In this document: positions 1-5,061 of the stretch, one piece after another
Layout: the number at the start of each line of letters is the position of its first letter
Position numbering within the stretch: position 1 is the first letter of the stretch
DNA from: an uncultured Clostridia bacterium
GTDB taxonomy: Bacteria; Bacillota; Clostridia; Lachnospirales; Anaerotignaceae
Length of the DNA: 5,061 bases
Direction of reading: 5' to 3'
Assembly: GCA_958420075.1 (NCBI GenBank)
Contig: CATZIM010000157.1
Span: 1 to 5,061, forward strand
The notes under the pieces: generated by a model
Seen by the model: the letters and a program-made list of their open reading frames with translations, nothing else
What the model was told of the DNA's origin: nothing
Database searches by the model: none
Position numbers and translations under genes: made by a program

Positions 1-1
1 G

Positions 2-2545
2 GATACTCTGCGGCAGGAATATGAGGAAAGTATGAAAGGCAGAATCGCACAGGGCTTTTTGCTTCCTGCCCAGAGCAAACTCCTTTTCGATTATCTGGAT
101 ATTCTGAGGCAGGCGGAGGACTTTGACCGTATCCTTCTGGCAGGGATTTCCCAGCGGACACCCCACTTCCAGCCCAAAGCACAGGCGGATTTTGCGGTAC
201 GTTCCATTCCTTCTTTCCAGAAACGGGCAGATTTGTTCTGTGAGGAATTGCAGTATCTGAAAAAACAGAATTACCGGATTTTGGTGCTGGCAGGGACAGG
301 TACTCGCGCCCAGAGAATGGCAACGGAATTGACGGAAATGGACGTACCTGCCGTCTATGTGGACGACTTGGAAAAAGAAATGGTGCCCGGCAGTGTTTGG
401 GTGTCCAAAGGTTCTTTGTCCAAAGGGTTCCAGTATGACTATATCCGTCTGGCTGTATTTTCAGACAGTGAGATTTTCGGCAAAAGCGGCGAGAAGCGGA
501 AGAAGAAAAAGAAGAAAAACGGCGTTGCCATCCAGAGTTTTTCCGACCTGCATATCGGCGATTATGTGGTACACGATAACCATGGTATCGGTGTGTTCCG
601 GGGATTGGAGAAAATCTCCGTGGAAGGTGTCCAGAAGGATTACATGAAAATTTCCTATCGGGATGGGGGCAATCTCTTTGTGCCCGTTAGCCAGATGGAT
701 ATGATTCAGAAATATATTGGTTCCGGCGGTGCCGCACCCAGACTGAATAAACTGGGCGGACAGGATTGGCTGAAAGCAAAGGCAAAAGCCAGAACTGCCG
801 TGAAGATACTGGCGGAGGACTTGGTTGCCCTCTACGCCAAACGTGCGGCGGCAAAAGGTCATGTGTACGGGGCAGATACTCTGTGGCAGAGGGAATTTGA
901 AGAAGCCTTCCCCTTTGATGAAACAGATGACCAGCTGAGCGCCATCGAAGATGTGAAAAAAGATATGGAAAGCGGAAAAGTCATGGACAGACTGGTCTGC
1001 GGGGACGTTGGCTACGGCAAAACGGAAGTTGCCATCCGTGCAGCCTTCAAAGCCGTCCAGGATGGAAAACAGGTGGCATATCTGGTGCCTACCACAATTT
1101 TGGCACAGCAGCATTACAATACCTTTGTCCAGCGTATGTCCGGCTATCCTGTGAAGATTGAACTGCTGTCCCGTTTCCGTACACCCAAACAGCAGAAGGA
1201 AAGTCTGAACGGACTGGAAAAAGGCTTTTCCGATATTGTCATCGGTACCCATCGGATTCTGTCCAAAGATGTGAAGTTCAAGGATTTGGGTCTGGTCATT
1301 GTGGACGAGGAACAGCGTTTTGGGGTGGCACATAAGGAAAAACTGAAACGCCTGCGGGAAAATGTAGACGTTCTCACATTGACAGCGACACCTATTCCCA
1401 GAACACTGCACATGTCATTGGCAGGCATCCGGGATATGAGTATTCTGGAGGAACCACCCCAGGAACGCCGTCCCATCCAGACTTATGTCATGGAAAACAA
1501 CCCCGAATTCATTCGAGAAGCCATTCATAGGGAATTGAGCCGTGGCGGTCAGGTATTTTATCTCTATAATCGGGTGGAAACCATTGGGGAAGAAGCCTTC
1601 CGTGTGCAGAATCTGGCACCGGAAGCCAATGTTGCCTTTGCTCATGGGCAGATGTCGGAAAGAGAACTGGAAAATATCATGCAGGACTTCATCAGCGGCG
1701 AAATCGATGTGCTGGTATGTACCACCATCATCGAAACGGGCATGGATATTTCCAACGTGAATACCATTATTATTCAGGATGCGGACCGCATGGGTTTATC
1801 CCAGCTGTATCAGCTCCGTGGACGTGTAGGCAGAAGCAACCGCACCGCCTATGCGTATCTTATGTATAAACGGGATAAGATGCTGAAGGAAGCGGCGGAA
1901 AAACGCCTTCAGACCATCCGGGAATTTACGGAGTTTGGCTCCGGTTTCAAGGTTGCTATGCGTGACCTGGAAATCCGTGGTGCCGGTAACCTTTTGGGTG
2001 CGGAACAGCATGGACATATGGAATCTGTCGGTTATGACATGTACTGCCGTCTGCTGGAAGAAGAAGTCCAGAACCTGAAAGGGGAACCTGTGGCAGAAAC
2101 ATTTGAAACCACAGTGGATTTGAATATCAACGCCTATCTGCCTGATTTCTATATCAAAAATCAGGAACAGCGCATGGATTTGTATAAGAAAATCGCCGCT
2201 ATCCAGACTTTGGAAGAATACTACGATATGCAGGAAGAACTGGAAGACCGCTATGGTGACCTGCCAAAGAGCGTACAGAACCTGCTGGAAATGGTGCTTT
2301 TGAAGGCGGAGGCCCATGGATTGGGCATCACTGCCATCAACCAGAAGGGCAGCAATATTCTGGTGGAATTCCGTCCGGATGCGCCTTTAGACCCGGAAAA
2401 GCTCACAAAGTGCATTGCAGAAAGCCGTGGACGGTATCTTTTTACGGCTGGTGCCATGCCTTATGTGACCATCAGACTGAAAAAAGGCGAGGAAAACAAA
2501 GGCGTGCCCTATATTAAAAGTTTATTACAAGGGCTCAAAGCATAG
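2..2545 (+). CDS. mfd: Transcription-repair coupling factor Mfd, 5'-truncated by the window edge
   Basis: Mfd is a cytoplasmic ATP-driven DNA translocase that removes RNA polymerase stalled at lesions and recruits UvrA for excision repair. The frame is open to the left edge, so the Met at base 32 is internal. Numbering from that Met: residues 1-150 match the end of the UvrB-like region plus D3; 155-162 are a basic linker, nearly all lysine; about 165-270 form the CarD-like RNA-polymerase-interacting domain (LHIGDYVVH from about 173). The translocase follows with Walker A GDVGYGKT 324-331, DEEQ 425-428, TATPIPRTL 451-459, QLRGRVGRS 594-602, and the TRG motif RDLEIRGAGNLLG 644-656. The C-terminal TRCF domain (D7) starts near 701. 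Comparison with the E. coli protein as I recall it (Walker lysine near 634) suggests about 300 residues lie off the window. No frameshift or missing motif is seen. The TAG is followed by a T run without a convincing terminator, so read-through into the next gene is possible. Confidence 0.98.
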   Translation, partial: DTLRQEYEESMKGRIAQGFLLPAQSKLLFDYLDILRQAEDFDRILLAGISQRTPHFQPKAQADFAVRSIPSFQKRADLFCEELQYLKKQNYRILVLAGTGTRAQRMATELTEMDVPAVYVDDLEKEMVPGSVWVSKGSLSKGFQYDYIRLAVFSDSEIFGKSGEKRKKKKKKNGVAIQSFSDLHIGDYVVHDNHGIGVFRGLEKISVEGVQKDYMKISYRDGGNLFVPVSQMDMIQKYIGSGGAAPRLNKLGGQDWLKAKAKARTAVKILAEDLVALYAKRAAAKGHVYGADTLWQREFEEAFPFDETDDQLSAIEDVKKDMESGKVMDRLVCGDVGYGKTEVAIRAAFKAVQDGKQVAYLVPTTILAQQHYNTFVQRMSGYPVKIELLSRFRTPKQQKESLNGLEKGFSDIVIGTHRILSKDVKFKDLGLVIVDEEQRFGVAHKEKLKRLRENVDVLTLTATPIPRTLHMSLAGIRDMSILEEPPQERRPIQTYVMENNPEFIREAIHRELSRGGQVFYLYNRVETIGEEAFRVQNLAPEANVAFAHGQMSERELENIMQDFISGEIDVLVCTTIIETGMDISNVNTIIIQDADRMGLSQLYQLRGRVGRSNRTAYAYLMYKRDKMLKEAAEKRLQTIREFTEFGSGFKVAMRDLEIRGAGNLLGAEQHGHMESVGYDMYCRLLEEEVQNLKGEPVAETFETTVDLNINAYLPDFYIKNQEQRMDLYKKIAAIQTLEEYYDMQEELEDRYGDLPKSVQNLLEMVLLKAEAHGLGITAINQKGSNILVEFRPDAPLDPEKLTKCIAESRGRYLFTAGAMPYVTIRLKKGEENKGVPYIKSLLQGLKA

Positions 2546-2565
2546 TTTTTTCGGAAAAAAATGTG

Positions 2566-2571
2566 TATAAT
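2566..2571 (+). promoter_or_regulatory. Candidate -10 box (TATAAT) for the lipoprotein gene
   Basis: A perfect TATAAT lies 21 bases after the mfd stop, with TG directly before it (one base off a canonical extended -10). The -35 position at 17-bp spacing falls on TAGTTT, overlapping the mfd stop, and is a poor match to TTGACA. A start near base 2578 would give a leader of about 69 bases. The box is seen directly; promoter activity is inferred. Confidence 0.55.
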
Positions 2572-2580
2572 AAAAGCTAA

Positions 2581-2605
2581 CCTTCTTTTGGTCAGAAAAA
2601 GAAGG
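2581..2605 (+). promoter_or_regulatory. Stem-loop at the predicted 5' end of the lipoprotein mRNA
   Basis: CCTTCTTTT (2581-2589) pairs perfectly with AAAAGAAGG (2597-2605), a 9-bp stem with a 7-base loop. It is followed by an A-rich tract, not a T run, so it is not a normal intrinsic terminator. If transcription starts near 2578 from the TATAAT box, this hairpin sits at the extreme 5' end of the mRNA, where such stems are known to protect transcripts from 5'-dependent decay. That role is inferred. Six of the nine pairs are A-U, so it would be only moderately stable. Confidence 0.45.
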
Positions 2606-2646
2606 GATAAAAGACAAAAAACAAAAAAAAGAGAGTGTGATTTTTT

Positions 2647-3618
2647 ATGAAAAAGAAAGCGAAGGGGGCATTGTGCCTGCTGCTGACGGGGCTTTTATGG
2701 CTCGCAGGCTGCGGCAGTTCTTTTTCCGATGAAGTCATAGCACGTATAGATGGCAGAGAAGTCATGAAGTCCGAATATATGGTATATCTTTATACCAGTA
2801 CCGAAAGTTTTGTTTCCGCCGCAGGCAGCGATGTCTGGGAAATGGATTTTGACGGTATGACCGGGGCAGAGCTGGTGCAGGAACGGGCATTCAGCACCAT
2901 ACAAAGTGTGGTTGCCGCGGAACAGTATGCTGCGGAAAACGGCATTTCTCTGACAGAAGACCAGAAAACAGAAGCCCATACCATGGCAGAGGAATTCCTC
3001 AGTCAGCTGACAGAGGAAGATCGGGCGAAAATGGGCGTGGATGAGGAACAGATGGAAACCCTCATGGAGGAATCTTATCTGTATTCTGTGGTTTATGACA
3101 CATTGGCAAAGGAATGTGAAGTCAATGCCGATGAAATGGAACAGTATTATCAGGAAAACGCTGACGCTTTGCGGGAGGAATATACCCAGATCACCATTGA
3201 TACCATCATGGTGAACGATGAGGCAACGGCGAAAGAAGTCAGCGAAAAGGCAAAAGCCGGAGAAGATTTTGCCACATTGTTTGAAACTTATGACACAGAT
3301 ACTTCCGCTAAGGAAAACGGCGGCAATGGTCAGATGACACTGTATCAGAATTATCTGAACAATACCTTTGGGTTATCGGAGAATCTCACATTGGGTGAGA
3401 TCACAGACCCCATTGAGGTACGGGGCAGTTATTTCATACTGAAAGTGGAATCCATCACTCCCCCTACAGATGAACAGGTAAAACAGCTGGCAGAAGACGC
3501 TTACCGCCAGCAGGTACAGTCTGCTTATGTGGAAAGCCGTCTGTCAGAAATGATCGCGGCACAGGAAGTGGAAAAAATTCCCGAAGCGTGGGAAAATATG
3601 GAAACATTCCAAGATTGA
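2647..3618 (+). CDS. PrsA/SurA-like lipoprotein with a parvulin-type domain (extracytoplasmic foldase)
   Basis: This 323-residue protein is likely a membrane-anchored foldase or chaperone on the outer face of the cytoplasmic membrane. It begins with a lipoprotein signal: MKKKAK, a hydrophobic core (8-20), and lipobox LAGC with the lipidated Cys at 22. Residues about 30-175 are a SurA/PrsA-type N-terminal region (IARIDGREVMKSEY then acidic helices). Residues about 179-270 resemble parvulin: ITIDTIMV, ATAKEVSEKAKAGEDFATLF, KENGGNGQM (222-230), GSYFILKV (260-267). The catalytic-core histidines of parvulins seem replaced by T186 and F263, so isomerase activity is doubtful. A helical tail follows (275-323). 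The start is the first Met before the signal peptide; the ribosome site is weak (GAGAGTG at 2631-2637, 9 bases before the ATG). The position behind mfd is common in Clostridia. The symbol prsA is plausible but withheld because the active-site residues differ. Confidence 0.88.
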   Translation: MKKKAKGALCLLLTGLLWLAGCGSSFSDEVIARIDGREVMKSEYMVYLYTSTESFVSAAGSDVWEMDFDGMTGAELVQERAFSTIQSVVAAEQYAAENGISLTEDQKTEAHTMAEEFLSQLTEEDRAKMGVDEEQMETLMEESYLYSVVYDTLAKECEVNADEMEQYYQENADALREEYTQITIDTIMVNDEATAKEVSEKAKAGEDFATLFETYDTDTSAKENGGNGQMTLYQNYLNNTFGLSENLTLGEITDPIEVRGSYFILKVESITPPTDEQVKQLAEDAYRQQVQSAYVESRLSEMIAAQEVEKIPEAWENMETFQD

Positions 3619-3621
3619 TGC

Positions 3622-3666
3622 AAGCCGGAAATGTTCGAGTGTAGTCGAAGATTTCCGGCTTTTTTT
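3622..3666 (+). terminator. Strong intrinsic terminator after the lipoprotein gene
   Basis: The hairpin begins four bases after the TGA. AAGCCGGAAAT (3622-3632) pairs with ATTTCCGGCTT (3651-3661) over 11 bp; after a G/G mismatch, an inner TTCGA/TCGAA stem of 5 bp closes a 6-base loop (GTGTAG). A run of seven T (3660-3666) follows. The opposite strand lacks a T run, so it should work only for rightward transcription. It separates the mfd/lipoprotein block from the next gene. Confidence 0.95.
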
Positions 3667-3683
3667 GCGCGGAAAAGAAAAAG

Positions 3684-3709
3684 ACAGACAGTGCGGTTTT
3701 TTTGTCTGT
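3684..3709 (+). repeat. 7-bp inverted repeat just upstream of the promoter
   Basis: ACAGACA (3684-3690) and TGTCTGT (3703-3709) form a perfect inverted repeat with a 12-base spacer, ending three bases before the -35 box of the next gene. It could be a regulator site or, on the minus strand, a weak hairpin followed by a T-rich stretch. No minus-strand gene is present for it to terminate. Function is unknown. Confidence 0.35.
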
Positions 3710-3712
3710 GGG

Positions 3713-3741
3713 TTGAAAAAGGGCATGGGATAGAGTATCAT
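3713..3741 (+). promoter_or_regulatory. Sigma-A-type promoter for the flavodoxin/ferredoxin gene
   Basis: TTGAAA (3713-3718) and TATCAT (3736-3741) each match the housekeeping consensus at five of six bases with an ideal 17-bp spacer. It lies between a strong upstream terminator and the next ribosome site. A start near 3748 would give a leader of about 40 bases. This is the best promoter in the window by sequence. Confidence 0.82.
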
Positions 3742-3770
3742 GAAAGAAGAACATTTCATATGGGAGAAAG

Positions 3771-3777
3771 AAAGGAG
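3771..3777 (+). promoter_or_regulatory. Ribosome binding site that decides the start of the EFR1-type gene
   Basis: AAAGGAG (3771-3777) is a good Shine-Dalgarno sequence. It is 11 bases from the ATG at 3789 but only two from an in-frame TTG at 3780. The TTG is too close to be used, so the ATG is preferred, although 11 bases is slightly long. Confidence 0.8.
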
Positions 3778-3788
3778 TCTTGTTTACA

Positions 3789-4604
3789 ATGGAAATCAAA
3801 AAAGTATGGGCCATGTATTTCAGCCCCACCGGCGGTACCGAAAAAGCAGTGAGAACCGTATCCGCTCACGTGGCAGAAAGCCTTGGCGTTCCTGTGGAAA
3901 TATATGATTTTACACTGCCTGATGTACGGAAAAAAGAAATCGCCTTCACGGAAACAGATCTGGTGTTCTTCGGCACTCCCGTTATTGCAGGCCGTGTACC
4001 TAACGTATTGCTGCCTTATCTGAAAACAGTTGTAGGCGGCAAAGCTTATGCAGTGCCTATGGTATCCTTCGGCAACCGTAACTTCGACGATGCCCTCATC
4101 GAACTGCGGAACATCCTGGAAGATGACGGATTCCGTACCATTGCCGGCGGCGCTTTTGTCAGCGAACATTCTTTCTCCAGAAAACTGTCCGCAGGCAGAC
4201 CCGACGAAGAAGACTACAAAGTGATGCATGAATTTGCAGAAAAGATCGTAGAAAAAATCAACAGCGGCTGGGAATACGACGGCCCTGCTTATGTGAAAGG
4301 GGAAGACCCCATCCGTCCTTACTTCACACCCAGAGATCGCTATGGCAATGCCATCGATATCCGTAAAGTAAAACCCAAAACAAGCGACGCTTGCTGTGGC
4401 TGCGGCCTTTGCGCAGAAGTTTGTCCCATGGGCTCCATTGACAAAGTGGACTTCTCCTGCACAGGCATCTGCATCAAATGCTGCGCATGTATCAAGAAAT
4501 GCCCTTCCGGCGCAAAATATTTCGATGATCCCGGCTACATCTATCACAAAGAAGAACTGGAAGAATTGTATGAAGGCAGATCTTTGCCTGAATATTTCGT
4601 ATAA
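3789..4604 (+). CDS. EFR1-type flavodoxin/2[4Fe-4S] ferredoxin fusion protein
   Basis: This 271-residue soluble protein has an N-terminal flavodoxin-like domain and a C-terminal ferredoxin domain, so it should move electrons between FMN and iron-sulfur clusters in the cytoplasm; its partners are unknown. The FMN phosphate loop is YFSPTGGTEKA (10-20), followed by FFGTPVIAGRVP (60-71), GNRNFDDA (95-102) and SEHSF (125-129), a pattern I know from the EFR1 family. Two ferredoxin motifs follow: Cys 202, 205, 208, 212-Pro and Cys 228, 231, 234, 238-Pro. In 2[4Fe-4S] ferredoxins the fourth Cys of each motif usually completes the other cluster. Extra cysteines occur at 203, 224 and 232. No signal peptide or membrane segment is visible. 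The ATG start is chosen over the TTG at 3780 by ribosome-site spacing. It has its own promoter and terminator, so it is probably monocistronic. Its physiological substrate cannot be read from the sequence. Confidence 0.93.
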   Translation: MEIKKVWAMYFSPTGGTEKAVRTVSAHVAESLGVPVEIYDFTLPDVRKKEIAFTETDLVFFGTPVIAGRVPNVLLPYLKTVVGGKAYAVPMVSFGNRNFDDALIELRNILEDDGFRTIAGGAFVSEHSFSRKLSAGRPDEEDYKVMHEFAEKIVEKINSGWEYDGPAYVKGEDPIRPYFTPRDRYGNAIDIRKVKPKTSDACCGCGLCAEVCPMGSIDKVDFSCTGICIKCCACIKKCPSGAKYFDDPGYIYHKEELEELYEGRSLPEYFV

Positions 4605-4621
4605 GAATATAGGTTCCTGAG

Positions 4622-4665
4622 AAAAAACGCGGGAGCTTCTGTAAACAGAGGCTTTCGCGTTTTTT
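4622..4665 (+). terminator. Intrinsic terminator after the EFR1-type gene
   Basis: Bases 4622-4641 pair with 4646-4665 over 20 continuous positions, three of them G-U wobbles, around a TAAA loop. The stem starts with six A and ends with six T (4660-4665). The A run gives a T run on the other strand, so it could also stop leftward transcription, though no leftward gene is seen here. Confidence 0.95.
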
Positions 4666-4778
4666 GTATTTTCTAATATATTTTTTAGAAATGAAAGGGG
4701 ATTTCCTAGAAAAAGGGGAGTTTTGTTCACATATTGTTTACAGTTCTCATCATTTTCTAATTTTTCCCTAAGTACCCA

Positions 4779-4803
4779 TTTAAGTATCTTCCCGTATACT
4801 AAA
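4779..4803 (+). repeat. Imperfect inverted repeat overlapping a candidate -10 box
   Basis: TTTAAGTAT (4779-4787) pairs with ATACTAAA (4796-4803) over eight base pairs with one bulged A (4783) and an 8-base spacer. The right arm overlaps TATACT (4795-4800), a five-of-six match to the -10 consensus, although no good -35 lies 16-18 bases upstream. The arrangement would suit a repressor operator, but this is inference only. Confidence 0.35.
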
Positions 4804-4834
4804 CGCTGTATTGATTTTAAAACAAGCAGAATGT

Positions 4835-4841
4835 GAGGTGA
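4835..4841 (+). promoter_or_regulatory. Ribosome binding site of the VTC-domain gene
   Basis: GAGGTGA (4835-4841) is a near-consensus Shine-Dalgarno sequence five bases before the ATG at 4847. It supports that start for a reading frame that is cut by the window edge. Confidence 0.85.
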
Positions 4842-4846
4842 GAACG

Positions 4847-5061
4847 ATGAAAGAACAATGGCGTGCGGAACTGAAGTATACTGTAGCGGCGGCGGAAAGC
4901 AGGATGCTGGCAGCCCGTATGGCGGCATTTATGGAGCGGGATATCCACGGAGGCAAGACGGGATATCTGGTGCGTTCCCTGTATTTCGACAATTTTTACA
5001 ACAAAGCCCTAAGAGAAAAATTGGATGGTGTGGGCATTAGAGAAAAATTTCGTATTCGTTG
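4847..5061 (+). CDS. VTC-domain (polyphosphate polymerase-like) protein, 3'-truncated by the window edge
   Basis: The first 71 codons are visible and the frame is open to the right edge. The VTC domain has the triphosphate-tunnel fold; in yeast Vtc4 it makes polyphosphate from ATP, and bacterial relatives are annotated as polyphosphate polymerase domain proteins, mostly without proven activity. Seen here: RAELKY (6-11), a charged first strand; helix 14-31; RSLYFDNFYNKALREKLDG (43-61), a family-typical block; and REKFRIR (65-71), whose alternating basic residues fit a strand lining the phosphate tunnel. The domain usually spans over 200 residues, so most of it lies outside. No signal peptide is present, which fits a cytoplasmic domain. 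The ATG at 4847 is backed by GAGGTGA five bases upstream. In Clostridia such genes often sit beside a DUF4956 membrane protein gene, but that cannot be checked here. Confidence 0.87.
   Translation, partial: MKEQWRAELKYTVAAAESRMLAARMAAFMERDIHGGKTGYLVRSLYFDNFYNKALREKLDGVGIREKFRIR

Larger units (their letters stand above)
4666..4846 (+). promoter_or_regulatory. AT-rich control region before the VTC-domain gene
   Basis: This 181-base stretch contains no supported gene. It holds an inverted repeat TTTCTAA (4670-4676)/TTAGAAA (4685-4691), a further TTTCTAA at 4754-4760, and a related CTAGAAA at 4706-4712. It also has an imperfect tandem pair TAGAAA..AAAGGGGA (4686-4701 and 4707-4719), and TAAGTA twice at a 12-base interval (4769, 4781). 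Possible -10 boxes are TCTAAT (4756-4761, with a weak TTGTTT at 4734-4739, 16-bp spacer) and TATACT (4795-4800). I recognise no known riboswitch or T-box. Short repeats in AT-rich DNA can arise by chance. Confidence 0.5.

Noticed and set aside
461..1411. A 316-codon open frame on the minus strand inside mfd
   Set aside because: It is fully antisense to the conserved RNA-polymerase-interacting and translocase regions, and its translation is rich in Phe, His and Cys without recognisable domains.
2581..2605. Hairpin after mfd as an mfd terminator
   Set aside because: The stem is mostly A-U and is followed by GATAAAAGAC, not a T run, so it lacks the tail of an intrinsic terminator. A 5'-leader structure fits better.
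3780..3788. TTG at 3780 as the start of the EFR1-type gene
   Set aside because: It lies only two bases after AAAGGAG, too close for initiation; the ATG three codons later has workable spacing.
3631..3852. A 73-codon + strand frame between the lipoprotein and EFR1-type genes
   Set aside because: It starts inside the terminator hairpin, crosses the promoter and ribosome site, and overlaps the next gene out of frame.
4666..4846. A riboswitch or T-box in the VTC leader
   Set aside because: I found no T-box-like motif, no recognisable ligand-binding core and no terminator hairpin between 4666 and the start codon; only short repeats are visible.
3756..4928. A 390-codon open frame on the minus strand covering the EFR1-type gene and its flanks
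   Set aside because: It runs antisense to a gene with clear flavodoxin and ferredoxin motifs, crosses a terminator and an AT-rich leader, and its Phe/Cys-rich translation resembles no family I know. It looks like a by-product of codon bias.
4858..5040. A 60-codon + strand frame at the right end
   Set aside because: It is out of frame with the VTC-domain gene that starts at 4847, which has a better ribosome site and family-typical motifs.

Overview
The window looks like a chromosomal housekeeping segment from a low-to-moderate GC Gram-positive anaerobe, most likely a gut-type Clostridia (Lachnospiraceae-like). This rests on four things: a DEEQ-type Mfd, a lipoprotein foldase directly downstream of mfd (an order I know from many Clostridia), an EFR1-type flavodoxin/ferredoxin fusion typical of strict anaerobes, and a VTC-domain gene. 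Strong AGGAG-type ribosome sites and T-tailed hairpin terminators also fit Firmicutes. The species cannot be fixed from this sequence.

Layout, all on the + strand: (1) bases 2-2545, the C-terminal three quarters of mfd, cut by the left edge; (2) a 101-bp gap with a perfect TATAAT, a hairpin at the predicted mRNA 5' end and an A-rich leader; (3) 2647-3618, a PrsA/SurA-like lipoprotein with a parvulin-like domain whose two conserved histidines appear to be replaced; (4) a strong terminator at 3622-3666, then a good sigma-A-type promoter at 3713-3741; (5) 3789-4604, an EFR1-type flavodoxin plus 2[4Fe-4S] protein; (6) a 20-bp terminator at 4622-4665; (7) a 181-bp AT-rich leader (4666-4846) with repeated small motifs; (8) 4847 to the right edge, the first 71 codons of a VTC-domain protein.

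The genes do not form one pathway. mfd couples DNA repair to stalled transcription. The lipoprotein probably helps fold proteins outside the membrane and may be partly co-transcribed with mfd. The flavodoxin/ferredoxin gene is a self-contained single-gene unit with its own promoter and terminator. The VTC gene starts another unit that continues off the window. I see no tRNA, rRNA, CRISPR array, insertion sequence, attachment site or phage gene. No convincing new multi-gene system is visible. The most interesting points are the degenerate parvulin domain and the structured control regions before genes 2 and 4.
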